Positions 52,761 through 63,499 of a stretch of DNA of 64,000 nt are shown piece by piece. The stretch spans positions 922,501 through 986,500 of the forward strand of contig NC_092465.1 in assembly GCF_047495875.1 (NCBI RefSeq), read 5' to 3'. How positions within the stretch are numbered: the first letter of the stretch is position 1; every line of letters starts with the position of its first letter. The position numbers were made by a program, and so were the translations under genes. Under the pieces are notes generated by a model. It saw nothing but the letters and a program-made list of their open reading frames with translations. It did no database searches and was not told where the DNA came from. The DNA comes from Pithys albifrons albifrons. Its lineage: Eukaryota; Chordata; Aves; Passeriformes; Thamnophilidae.

Positions 52761-54318
52761 CACCCAGGATGGTACAGCTGATTCCTGCAAAAGCACAGGT
52801 TCAAACTACAACCGGAAGGCCAAGAACATGGAGTAGATTAATCAACCTATACAACCAGACTATCAGAGCTCTGGGTTAGCCTGAGGGCAGCACAGGCCAT
52901 AAAAAGGCAAAATAACTCCCCAAGTTTCACTTGCCAGCACATAAACAAGCATCAGGGTACGAGGAAGCTGCTGCTTAAGTGAGTTACTTGGAAACACCAA
53001 GCCCTGTTTTGAAACCATCAATGAGTGGAAGGAGAAAGTCACAACTGCAAACTGAGAGCAGAAAAGGCACATTTCTTTTAAATATTTCCTAAAGCTTGCA
53101 GAGACTTGTGTGGAGACAAGCAGGCAGCAGTAAGGAACGTGTAGGAGCTTCCTTTGGGAAAGTGCTGTGCATGAATGGCCTCTGAAGTGACCACATCCAT
53201 CCAGTTTTGTGTGTTCCCAGCAGGGCCAGTCACCAGGAAGTGATGGAGCTCAGGGGAAAACACTCCATGATGCAGCAAGGCCCAGCTCAGAAACTTATTA
53301 TTACTGTGTCCTGTGCACACACATAATTAAACAAAATATAGTGTGAATCCACATATACACAACCAAAGTAATGCTGTAAGTTACATACATTGCAGATGTG
53401 CCTACTCAGAACTTCCATCAGACTAACTGCTAATGATCTAACATTAAAATTAATAATATCCTCGTTGTTGCTATTATAGAAAAGGCAATACTGGACTTTG
53501 CTTTAGCTATTGCCATGTAAAGATCCTTAAGTATCAGACCAAGTCTTTACAGCTGATTGGGGTCACTGCTCATCACTGAAAATTCCTGAGGACTGAACCT
53601 AAGAGTAAGGGAGGAAAATAAAAGGGTAGAAAGACATGGAAGAGAAGACAATGCAATGACTGAGTGGAGCAGAGCCCCAGTTCCAGCAGCAGGCAGAAGG
53701 AGCTGCTTCCAGCACACCTGTGCTACCTGTTTACAGGGAACAGCAGAGGAAGTTCAGCAGGGAGGAAATCTGCCTGGCTTAAACCCGAGTGCTTCACACA
53801 CATATTTATCTCTTTTCCCATAGTATCAGGCTTACAAACGTTTACTGATTGCTCAGGAGAGATAAGAACTCAAAAAAGTTTAGGACTTGATATGCTCTCA
53901 CCCAGCAACAGTTCCCATGAGTATGTTCAGTGCTGGTAGGAAGTTACTTTCATTTTCCAGAGTTCAGTGAAACTACAGATATGCTATTTCTTTAACTGGA
54001 ATTCACATCTTTCAGTGCCAGGAGATGCTGATTCTACCAAGTCCATCCAAGAAAGGAAATACAGTTGAAGAGCTCTGCAGCCCCCCTTATTTGTGATATA
54101 TCCACACCTGTCCCTGGCCAGGGCCACAGGGGTGGGATCGCTGCCTGTGGGGCATCCTTGGGGGCACAGCACACACGGGGCAGCTGCCAGGGGCTCTGCA
54201 CCACTCCCAGAAAACTGCCCACACTCCTTTTCTTGGTCTTTTTTCTTCCCATCCAAAAGCTTAAATAAAACAGTGGGAGGAGGCTGGGAGCACTTGGGAG
54301 TGAAAGCTGCTGTGTAAG

Positions 54319-54478
54319 ATCACAGAATGACAGAATGGGTTGGGTAGAAGGGACATTAAAACCCATCCAGTGCCATCCCCTGCCATGGGCAGGGACACCT
54401 CCCACCAGCCCAGGTTGCTCCAACCTGGCCTGGGACACTTCCAGGGATCCAGGGGCAGCCACAGCTTCCCTGGGCAGT
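54319..54478 (-). mobile_element. CR1 LINE 3' fragment in intron 1, near the promoter
   Basis: Antisense: 'cacagaatgacagaatgggttggg', 'ccatgggcagggacacctcccacc', 'ccagggatccaggggcagcc'. It lies only about 370 bp downstream of the first splice donor. Confidence 0.87.
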
Positions 54479-54564
54479 GCCAGATGCGGGGCAGGAGCAG
54501 CACGAGATGCGGGGCAGGGGCAGCAGGGGCAGATGCAGGCAGAGGAAAAGGCAGAGGCAGCAGG

Positions 54565-54712
54565 AGATGTGCGGGCAGAGGCAGCAGCAGAAGATGGGGC
54601 AGATGTGCGGGCAGAGCCATCAGATGTGCGGGCAGAGCCATCAGATGTGCGGGCAGAGCCATCAGATGTGCGGGCAGAGGCAGCAGGAGATGTGCGGGCA
54701 GAGCCAGCAGGC
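54565..54712. repeat. 21-bp tandem repeat at the 3' edge of the promoter island
   Basis: AGATGTGCGGGCAGAGCCATC at 54601, 54622, 54643 and 54664 (period 21), with diverged copies at 54565 and 54688. It is in intron 1, just after exon 1 in transcription order. Confidence 0.92.
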
Positions 54713-54844
54713 GCTCGCTCCGCGCTCCCAGCACAGCCGGCCCGGGCTCCCCCCGGGGCTCCCCCCGCGTGTTCGGGCCAGCCCCGCTCCCGTCCCGCCC
54801 GCGCCGCCCCCGCACCCTCCGACACAGCCCCGAGCGCCACTTAC

Positions 54845-55060
54845 TGCGGACCCGGAGCCGGAGCGGGAGCCGCGTCCCCGGGCGGGCTCTGCGGGCTCTG
54901 CGGGAGCGGCTCCTCCTGCCCGCCCTGCGCCGGCAGCAGCCCCAGCCCGCCGGGCTGCCCCGAGCTCCGCCTCGAACGCCGCCCGCACTCCCCGCCCTGC
55001 CCTCCGCCCGGCCCCGCCGCTCCGGCGCTCCCACGGGCGGGCCCGGCCCGGCGCGGCCTT
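54845..55060 (-). other. GPD2: Putative non-coding first exon of GPD2 (5' UTR)
   Basis: On the minus strand CCGCA|GTAAGTG gives a strong splice donor at 54844/54843, inside the CpG island and upstream of the ATG exon. The ATG exon has an acceptor (TTCTTCCAG) only 6 nt before its ATG, so an upstream non-coding exon is required. The right-hand limit (transcription start) is not visible and 55060 is only a guess. Mammalian GPD2 also uses non-coding first exons, sometimes alternative ones. Confidence 0.55.
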
Positions 55061-55244
55061 CTCATCCCCGGCCTCGCCTGATGGGGGTCCCCGCCCGGCC
55101 TCCTCATCCCCGGCCTCGCCTGATGGGGGTCCCCGCCCGGCCTCCTCATCCCCGGCCTCGCCTGATGGGGGTCCCCGCCCGGGGCGGGCCCGGCGCGGCC
55201 TCCTCATCCCCGGCCTTGCGTGATGGGGGTCCCCGCCCGGCGCG
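55061..55244. repeat. 42-bp tandem repeat in the GPD2 promoter island
   Basis: CTCATCCCCGGCCTCGCCTG starts at 55061, 55103 and 55145 (period 42), with a fourth, slightly diverged copy at 55203 after a 16-bp insertion. The minus strand of each unit contains an ATG, giving in-frame MRRPGGDPHQARPG repeats. Confidence 0.93.
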
Positions 55245-55375
55245 GGCCCTGCCCGGTCGCCCTGCCCCAGGCCCGGCCCGCGGGCCCGGAGCGCTGTGCG
55301 ACTGCCGAGACGCGTTTGGAGGCTCCAACAACCGCAGCGGGTGATTTCAGGGGTTCTGCAGGCAGTGATACCCAG

Positions 55376-55518
55376 GCCACTAGTGATGGGGGCAATGTTT
55401 GTCCCACCGGTGAGGGGGACAGTGTTTATCCCACCGGTGAGGGGGACAGTGTTTATCCCACCGGTGATGGGGGCAATGTTTGTCCCACCGGTGAGGGGGA
55501 CAGTGTTTATCCCAGGCA
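55376..55518. repeat. 27-bp tandem repeat upstream of the promoter island
   Basis: GGTGAGGGGGACAGTGTTTA and the following CCCACC, period 27, about five copies alternating between a GAGGGGGACAGTG and a GATGGGGGCAATG version, each flanked by ACCGGT. Confidence 0.92.
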
Positions 55519-58500
55519 CATCAGTGCACTTAAAGCTGCAAGTAGTAGTAGGGGCAGCTGGAAGTAGTAGATATTCAGGCATTGAAGCCCTTGGCTGAAC
55601 AGAAGGAATATGAAAGGAAAAAGACCAAAAAAATGATTAATTATTTTTGAGGTTATGGGTATGGGGTGGTTTGTTTTTTTGAGAGAGATCGTGAGAAAGG
55701 AAGCAGAATTAGGGGGAAAAAAGGGATTTAAATGCAGTTTGTGGTGAATAATTGCAGCGTGATCCAACACACAGGGTTCTAGAAGTGAATGCCTACCCCA
55801 TATATGTGTCCTGACAAGTTCTGGGTGTGAGTGCCTACCCCATGTATGTGACCTAATATGGCACAAAATGTTTCATCCATCTCTAACAAATATTCAAAAC
55901 CTGATCATAAATTTTGTTAGAACTGGGAAAATCCCCTGCCCTCCTGTCCCTCCAGGGTGCTGTCTACCCACATGTGGCTGCACTGTCAGTATTAATTTAT
56001 GACCATTTTTGAGTGACTCCAAACAAGGCAGTTCATGAGCACTAAATGTGTCCACATCCAGTTTCCAGGTGAACATTTCCTGCACCTCAGCACTCCTGAG
56101 TCTCATCAGCTCTTCCAAACCAGCAAAAACTTGAAGGGAGGAGGAGATGAGAGCAATGTACTATTCTCCTCACAAACAGAAATCCAGGAATGAGTGAAAA
56201 CTTCATTAGGATCACATTTCCCAAGGAATCTCATCTTCCAAGAGGAGTTGTCCACACATTCACAGTGCCACTACCAATAAACAGGGGTGGGCTGTTCTCT
56301 CCTCCCTCCATTAGGCTTCTGTTCAACCACTGCTGTCTTTTTATCTTAGTTACTTTTCACCTCTGTTTTCATCTTAGTTACTCATTGGCAAAGATTGGGC
56401 TTCATAAGTTTGAAAAGTGAAAGATTTTTACAAGGTTAAGGAAAAAAATTGAGATGCCTGAAAATATCGTAGAGTTCCTCCCTCTTGCCTGTTTTTTCTT
56501 CAATGCCTAGATGCAAATATTACCTCCTGAGTCCCCGTGCATGTGGCTGAGTCCCCGGGACACCTGCCAAGACAGGAATTGTAGCTGCCCGAAATCATGT
56601 GCTCAGCAGGTGTAAATTGTGTGCAGGGAGAGTTCACCTTTTGTCCTGAACCCCAGAGGCAGTTTCTCTTCATTAGCAAGGGAAGATGGGGAAGAAGATT
56701 ATCCTCCTTTCCTGTCTGCATGCCAAAGTTATGTATCAGAAGGAGAAAATCTGTTCATACGTTCACAAATATGTTTTCTCCTCATCTGCTTTCAGGAAAG
56801 TGTCTTTGTGAGGAGCAAGAGGTGCTGATAATCAGAGCAGAGCTGAGACAGAGGGACAGGAACAGACACAGAATTTCTCTGCCGAGATTTTTGCCAGGGG
56901 GATCCACAGTAAGTCCTCCAGTTGGAAAATAAAAGTCCTTAGTCAGGGCTGTAATTAAACATTTAGATTGTTCCCATCTCTGGGTGTCAGGTGTCAGCTG
57001 AAGTCCAGCCCTGTGGCTTCCCATCAGATGCTCAGTTTGCCATCAAACCAGGATGTGTTGCTGGTGTTTAAATGTTTCCCCTGCATGCAACAGATAAATC
57101 CATCCAGTGTGTCTGAGGAGGAGGCTCATTTTTCTGTTAAAACTGCTGTAATGTGTTACCATCATAATCATGTCTGATTGTTTGCTGTTCCATCAAGATC
57201 CCACATCAGGGCTGAGCCACAGAAACAAATGCAGAAATTGCAGTTTTACAAAAATAAGGTCACAGGGCACGTTCTTTGTGGCAGAACAAACACCACCATT
57301 AATTGGCCTCTCCCTGCAATGGCAGCACAGGCAGGGAATGGAAGGAGGGGATGTGGGGTCTGTGTTTCTGGGGCAAACAGCCAAGCCAGGGCTCATAGAA
57401 AACATGGATTTCCTTGTTAAAGAAAAGAAAGACAACTTCTTTTAGAAAGCAGCACTGCCTGGACTAGTCAAGAGTAGTTATTTTCCTCTTTAAATGTTTA
57501 AAGATCATCGTTGTGACAGGAAATATTAAAAAAAAAATCTATTAAATATGTTTTCTTTACATGTGCCAGAGTGAGAGATTTTATTCAACAAATGGACTGC
57601 AAAAGGCTCTTTGGAATTTGTGCTGTATATTTTTTTTCTCTCAGACAATGACAGACCAAAATCAGCCCCAGTGAATATACATGTCTGGTGTTTATCCAGG
57701 TGTTTTCTCCATTGAATTGATTAGGAAAAGTGTAGGAAACCTGTTCAAAGATAGACAATCACTTTGAAAGCACAGCCTGATATCCCAGCACGTAATGAAG
57801 AAAGGGAGGATTTGAGTCTCCTCTTCTCCACTGCCCATTTCCCTGGCATTGCCTGCCTGGTGGTGTTCCTTTGGGGCCACTTGGATGGGATCTGGAATGA
57901 ACATTTTTGGGGTGTCCATGGGTTTATAAGGAACTTGCACAGATTTCCAGCAACATCATCAGGAGTTGTGTTGGGAAAAGTTATTTTCAATAACCACATT
58001 TATCATTGTCAATTTGGTTTTGGTGACCTTTAGTGATCCAGAACTGTTCCATTGGGAAAAAAAGGGTATCACCTCCTTGATACCTGAACCAACCAACATT
58101 CCTGGATGTCAATGACCCCTCTCTGTGTCCAAAGCCCGTGGATGGGATCTCTCACCCCATCTCCTTCAGCACCATTTCTGACCACACCAGCCATCCTGCA
58201 GCTTCCCTGGAATTTCAGATCATACCTTTTCATCTACAGAAATATTTTTCCCTGCAGATTTAAATAATTAATTGGGACGTGCCTGGTGGGTCTTGAGCTA
58301 AACTTCAGGGAGGCAGCAGATACGTGTGACCAAGTGACCTTTTGCTGTCCTGCTGGTCCCCGCGCTCGCGCTGTGCTCAAAGGGACGCTGTCAAAATTGC
58401 TAGGCCTTAAAACTTTAACCCGCTCTGACAACTTGTTCTACATTATAAGTCTTCCCTAAAAGATTACCACGATTGTTTTGTTTGTTTTCTTCCAACAATC

Positions 58501-58884
58501 TTTGCTGAAGGCTCCACAATACAGATTCATTTGTCCTTTTGGGTAGGTGGATATTTTTAAATGCCCAGCTCATTCCGTGACCTGTTAAAATGGAGTTGAT
58601 GTGTGTGTGCTCCACTCAGTGGAGAACTCGCCAGGGATGGAGCAATTTCTCTGTACTCCAGAAGAAGAAACAAGAACACACTCTGGAAGCCTTTATGAGG
58701 AGGCTTTTAGAAGCCATTTTGAATGGCTGATTGTTATCCTTGAGTTCTGAAAGTCTTGACTGGACCTCCAAGGTGATATTAAGTAAGTATTAGTGAAACA
58801 TGAGTTGGTTCCTACAAAGAGGTTTGGTGTATGTCAGAGTGCTCAGAATTACTCCTTAGGCATAGTTTCTAAGATCTCCACTTA
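55519..58884. other. Intergenic, nothing recognised apart from a short duplication
   Basis: No exon, RNA or mobile element recognised. Open frames at 55894-56118 (-) and 57170-57445 (+) have no family resemblance. Confidence 0.55.
55776..55858. repeat. 42-bp imperfect tandem duplication
   Basis: GTTCTAGAAGTGAATGCCTA at 55776 and GTTCTGGGTGTGAGTGCCTA at 55818, each followed by CCCCAT, a TATGTG-type segment and a CCT. Confidence 0.75.
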
Positions 58885-59360
58885 CAGAATCACAGGATCA
58901 TTTAGGCTGGAAAAGCCCTCCCAGCCCATGGAGCCCACCCTGTGCCCGATGTCCACCTTGGCAAAGCCCTCCCAGCCCATGGAGCCCACCCTGTGCCCGA
59001 TGCCCACCTTGGCAAAGCCCTGCCAGCCCATGGAGCCCACCCTGTGCCTGATGCCCACCTTGTCCCCCAGCCCAGAGCACTGAGTGCCACGGCCAGTCCT
59101 GCCTTGGGCACCTCCAGGGCTGGGCACTCCAACCCTCCCTGGGCAGCCCCTGCCAGTGCCTGCCCACCCTTTCCATGCAGCAGTTCCTGCTGCTGTGGCC
59201 CCTGCCCCTGAGGCCATGCCCTCTGCTCCTGTCCCTGTGCCCTGGAGCAGAGCCCAACTCCCTGTCCCCCTCCTGGCAGGGATTGCAGAGCCAGAAGGTG
59301 CCCCCTAAGCCTCCTTTGCTCCAGCTGAGCCCCCCCAGCTCCCTCAGCTGGCCTTTGTAG
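58885..59360 (-). mobile_element. CR1 LINE fragment with 51-bp x3 expansion
   Basis: Antisense: 'acagaatcacaggatcatttaggctgg' at the 3' end, three 51-bp units, then 'cccagagcactgagtgcc' and CR1 sequence to 'cctttgctccagctgagcccc'. Same subfamily as 52040 and 37455. Confidence 0.92.
58907..59066. repeat. 51-bp tandem repeat inside CR1, 3 units
   Basis: TTGGCAAAGCCCT junctions at 58958 and 59009 (period 51), identical in position and sequence to the junctions of the seven-unit array at 52062-52425. Confidence 0.94.
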
Positions 59361-60339
59361 GACTTAAATGATTTAATACAGCTCCACATGAGGAGGTGGA
59401 TCAGAGCCAGCAGCACAGGTACAGCTGTTCCATCACACTTTTCCTTTTTTATGTGTCAGGACAAAGGTTGACACAACACCCATTTTATATTGAGTGGCTG
59501 CACATCCTCCATCCCTCTGCGTGACACAGGAACATGTGTCTGTGCCAGCCATGGAGGAGGGAATGAGTGATATCCACTGGCCACAGCCCAGGTAAGCCAC
59601 ACCTGTACTTTTAAGCTTGAATTGACCTGTTTTACCACTGCTGTGAACTGTACCTTGTTCCTATTGCAGCTGCACCAGCTGAACTTGGGGTGTGTGAGGC
59701 TGCAGGTGCCCTGGACCTGCAGCACCTCCTGGGAGGGGCACAATGGGGTCACCAGCAGCACCTGGAAGTGACATAGGAAGTGCAGGAAGATGCTGTGTCA
59801 AGCTTCAGTCAGAAGCATCAAGAGATCATGGAGATTTTTAACCAACTGAACCGATCCTGTGAATTTTTCACCAGTTCTGAGGTTCTGGACCACTCTTTCT
59901 AATATTGCAGGTCTCAATTCTCTCCTCCATTCTTTACTTTCCTACTCACAGTCAGTTTTAAGGGAAGCCAAGTGTGAGCCTGGGTCACACAGCTTGGGAA
60001 AGGATTTCCAGAGCATGTTCTAGAGTGACATTTGGTCCCCAGGGAGGCCTGTGAGTTGCCAAACTCCTCCTGGTTGACAGAGTTCCCTGCACTACGTCAG
60101 CCAACACCCCCAGATGTTCTGAGCAGATGCAAAACATGCTGGAATGGACATGAGGAACTGCTGTATAAGTTACTGTGAGTGCAAGGACAGTTTCATTTCT
60201 GCTCTGAGAGCAAGTGGGACTTGCCAGTAGCACAAATTGTGTCACTGTGGTGACCCTCTGCGTATAATTCTCTAAGGAGTGGCAGTTCCATGGAAACAGT
60301 GTGTTCCACAGTGCCCTGACCTGCCCCAGAGGGCTGAGG

Positions 60340-60457
60340 GGCACTTGGGGACATGGCTCAGTGGTGGCCCTGGCAGCTCTGTGAGTGAACTGTTGGACCT
60401 GATGATCGCAGAGGGCTTTTCCAGCCCAAACCATCCTGTCATTCTGTGATTCCATGG
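60340..60457 (+). mobile_element. CR1 LINE 3' fragment
   Basis: Sense: 'ggcacttggggacatggctc', 'gagggcttttccagcccaaacc', ending 'attctgtgattccatgg'. Confidence 0.85.
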
Positions 60458-61413
60458 CTATGAGGACACACTGCTGGTTCCCATGTGGCTGTGAACAGAT
60501 GTTGCCAGCTGTCCCCTGCCAGATGTCCCCTCAGCTCACCAGAAATGAGAGGAGGTGAGAGAATAGAAGTAGGGGGAAACCAGTTGGTCAATGATTTGTG
60601 TTTACCTCCTCATGGCCAACTTCCAGACACAGTAAAATAGGGAATTAGGGGCTTCTCAGTATGAATATTTCTTGTGCAAGTGCTTTGGGATTTCTGGTAC
60701 TGGGCTTGCCTGTGAAAACAGTTTTTCCAGGCTGACTGGTGCAGTCATAAGCAGTAGTCCAAATTATGTTATTACTTGAAGTTTTGACGAAGTCACCCTC
60801 TGCCAGCAGGAGGTAAGAAGGAAAGGGGACTGTGACAGATGGTTACATCACAGTGTTCATGTGTGTCCACACAGTAAACTGAAACAGTATCTGTAGTGCC
60901 AGTTTGCTGTTGGTTGGAGAAGAAAACACCTTCTTCCTCCCTTTCCAGAGGTGGTTGGTGGTCAGTCTTCCTCCTACCTGGGCTGTGTTCTTAAGCATGA
61001 TTATTCTTTTTGTACATAAATCTTAATGTTCCCTTGATGTGCAGCTCTTTATGCTGCTCTCCCTTGAGCTCTTGGCTCGTGTGTGTCCAGTCGTGGGAGT
61101 GTGTCCAAGGTGAACTGCACGTCAGGGGAGTGCAGAGTTTATTTTGGGACAGGGCATTGTCACCTCACAGCATGAGCAGTGCCACACTGTGGGTGTCCCA
61201 TCACCACACACGGGTGTGGCGTGCTGGCACTGGCACCACATCACCTGGCAAAGCACGGGCACATTCCTTGGACACTGTGATTCCTTCAGGTGCAGATCAG
61301 CTCAGCCTCTGAGCCTGTAACCAGCAGCCTCCTCTGGCAAAGTCCTTCTAGGGTAGAAAACAAACAAATACACATTTGTGACCCGGTCTGAACACTTTTA
61401 AAGGTAAAGAATG

Positions 61414-61470
61414 ATCACAGAATCACTCAGGTTGGAAAACACCTTTGAGTCCAGCCATGGTTCTGGGTGT
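61414..61470 (-). mobile_element. Tiny CR1 3'-end remnant
   Basis: Antisense: 'atcacagaatcactcaggttgg' then 'aaaacacctttgagtccagcc'; only about 55 bp. Confidence 0.65.
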
Positions 61471-61589
61471 AAAGACTTTTGGAAGCCTCCACCTGAAACC
61501 TCCTAAAGTTCTTCCATTAAATAACTCCTTCTGACTTATGCAAGAAATAATATTTTTTTATCCCTGAGAAGATACAAACAGAATGCTTA

Positions 61590-61768
61590 GGGAACAAAGA
61601 AGTTTTCCAGGAATATGCTGAGAAAAGAAGTATTCAAATAATATGCTGAAAAAAAAAGTTTTTGAACCATATGCTGAATAAACAGAAATTTTTCGAAAAT
61701 ATGCTGAGAAAAAGAAATTTTTCAAGCAAAATGCTGAAAAAAAAAGTTTTTATACAATATGCTGATAA
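61590..61768. repeat. 28-30-bp imperfect AT-rich tandem repeat
   Basis: ATGCTGA followed by an A-rich run and GTTTTT or AATTTTT; ATGCTG occurs at 61615, 61643, 61671, 61701, 61731 and 61759. Copies are more diverged than in the GC-rich arrays. Confidence 0.85.
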
Positions 61769-62076
61769 ATGATCACTGAAATAATGATTACTGAAATCTC
61801 ATGTCTGTGGGGAATTGAACAAGACCAAAACCAACAGCCACACCAGGCTCTGTGGGATGCATGATGGGGTCATTGTACAGTTTTCTAGGGGAGTTTGTAA
61901 TCCTTTAGAGGAAAAATGTGTAACAGGCACTGCTAAGTTTCTGACACCGCTTTTCCCCCGGAAATAATGGCTCAGAAGTGCTGCCTGGGGACGTGGAACT
62001 GCAAAGAACTGGGCGGGTCGGTGAGAGGCGCGATGTGCGCTGGTTCACGCAGGGGCGGGGAGTGCTCTCCGAGCGC

Positions 62077-62147
62077 GCATTGGTGGTTCAGTGGTAGAAT
62101 TCTCGCCTGCCACGCGGGAGGCCCGGGTTCGATTCCCGGCCAATGCA
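62077..62147 (+). tRNA. tRNA-Gly (anticodon GCC)
   Basis: A 71-nt sequence that folds as a full cloverleaf: acceptor GCATTGG/CCAATGC, D arm with TGGTTCAGTGG (A box), anticodon loop with GCC, and T arm CCGGG-TTCGATT-CCCGG (B box). As far as I can recall it is identical to the common vertebrate tRNA-Gly-GCC. A TTTT Pol III terminator follows at 62153-62156. No intron or encoded CCA. Confidence 0.98.
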
Positions 62148-62397
62148 CCTCATCTTTTGCCGGCGGGACCCGCCACCTCTCCCGGTTTGGAACCGCCGCT
62201 CCTGCTTCGGGCCTGCCTCTAACGTTTGGGGACGCCGCTCTTTCGTTTTCCCTGTGGGGCTCCTGGTCTGGAAGTGGCGCCGGGCCAGGCCGTGCCGTGC
62301 CGGGCGCGGCCGCTCCCTCAGAGCCGCGGCGGCCGCGCGGGGAGACGGGAAATAAAAAGAAAAAAAAAAGAGAAGAAAGAGGAAGAAAAGAAGCGCC

Positions 62398-62469
62398 TGG
62401 AGATGCCGGGGATTGAACCCGGGACCTCACACATGCGAAGCGCGCGCTCTACCACTGAGCTACATCCCC
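62398..62469 (-). tRNA. tRNA-Ala (anticodon CGC)
   Basis: A 72-nt sequence on the minus strand: acceptor GGGGATG/CATCTCC (one G-U), TAGCTCAGTGG A box, anticodon CGC in CTTCGCATG, and T arm CCGGG-TTCAATC-CCCGG, with discriminator A. A TTTT run follows within about 15 nt on the minus strand (AAAA at 62386-62389 on plus). It converges with the tRNA-Gly gene across a 250-bp spacer. Confidence 0.98.
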
Positions 62470-62559
62470 GGCTGTGGGGGCCGTTGTGCCGGGCGGGGCC
62501 ATGTGGCGGGACCGGGGATGCGCCTGCCGGCCCCCCGCGGCTCCCTCTGCCGGGAGGGG

Positions 62560-63210
62560 GGACAGCATCCTCCGGGACGGGGCACAGGGATGCCCCGGGA
62601 ATGGGGGACAGGGATCCCCCAGGAATGGGGGACCGGATCCTCCGGGAATGGGGACAGGATCCCCCGGGATGGGGCACAGGGATGCCCCGGGACGGGGCAC
62701 AGCGATCCCCCAGGAATGGGGGACAGGGATGCCCCGGGACGGGGCACAGGGATGCCCCGGGAATGGGGGACAGGGATCCCCCAGGAATGGGGACAGGGAT
62801 GCCCCGGGACGGGGCACAGGGATGCCCCAGGAATGGGGGACAGGGATGCCCCGGGACGGGGCACAGCGATCCCCCAGGAATGGGGGACAGGGATGCCCCG
62901 GGAATGGGGACAGGGATGCTCCGGGAATGGGGGACAGGGATGCCCCAGGAATGGAGGACAGGGATGCCCCGGGACGGGGCACAGCGATCCCCCAGGAATG
63001 GGGGACAGGGATACCCCGGGAATGGGGGACAGGGATGCCCCGGGACGGGGCACAGCAATCCCCCAGGAATGGGGGACAGGGATGCCCCGGGACGGGGCAC
63101 AGCAATCCCCCAGGAACGGGGGACAGGGATGCCCCGGGAATGGGGGACAGGGATGCCCTGGGAATGGGGACAGGGATGCCCCGGGAATGGAGGACAACAT
63201 CCCCCGGGGA
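62560..63210. repeat. 23-24-bp minisatellite next to tRNA-Ala
   Basis: Mixture of GGGATGCCCCGGGAATGGGG- and GGGATGCCCCGGGACGGGGC-type units plus GATCCCCCAGGAATGGGG variants, about 27 copies. It produces long open frames on both strands (up to 479 codons on plus) that are low-complexity G-D-R-D-A-P-G-M repeats and not real genes. Confidence 0.95.
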
Positions 63211-63499
63211 GGGGGGTCAGGGATCCCCCGGAGCAGCCCCACCCCGACGATGTGCGGGAGGATCGGGGGGTGCTGCGCATACCGGGGGAGCCCGACCGGG
63301 GCCAGGACCGGCAGGCACCCAACGGAAAAGAGCCCCAACAGGCTCTTTCTGGAGCGTATTCGCCACAGAGACAGAGCCATCTCATTAGCTTTGGTGGGAG
63401 CTGCCTGGTCCTGCTCTCTGTTCAGCTTTATTTTCAGAACCCAAACACCATCTCTGAGGCACTGCAGGTGCCTCTCAGTGTGCCCCTGGGGCATCCCAC

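Larger units (their letters stand above)
44782..54844 (-). other. GPD2: GPD2 intron 1 (between non-coding exon 1 and the ATG exon)
   Basis: Holds CR1 fragments at 45948, 52040 and 54319 and the 21-bp array. The segments 46113-52039 and 52761-54318 show no recognised repeat, RNA or exon. Alternative first exons could hide here but I see no CpG-island evidence for one. Confidence 0.6.
54700..55330 (-). promoter_or_regulatory. GPD2: CpG-island promoter region of GPD2
   Basis: This is the densest CpG and GC stretch in the window, with many CCCGCC/GGGCGG (Sp1-type) boxes, for example around 55165-55200. I saw no TATA box. It is the natural promoter for the minus-strand gene whose first splice donor lies at 54844. 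A 42-bp tandem repeat sits in its upstream half. It could be bidirectional, but I recognise no gene to the right. Confidence 0.7.
59361..61590. other. Intergenic, mostly nothing recognised
   Basis: Apart from the two CR1 remnants (60340-60457, 61414-61470), I see no gene or repeat. Confidence 0.55.

Noticed and set aside
52018..52761. 247-codon minus-strand frame as a host gene
   Set aside because: CR1 fragment with the 51-bp (17-codon) expansion.
54661..55582. Protein-coding frames across the promoter CpG island (248, 334 and 306 codons)
   Set aside because: CpG islands lack stops because of base composition, and three tandem arrays extend the frames on both strands. No protein family is recognisable.
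62077..62469. tRNA-derived SINEs instead of tRNA genes
   Set aside because: Both are full-length with perfect stems, terminate in T runs and have no SINE tail or LINE-like 3' end.
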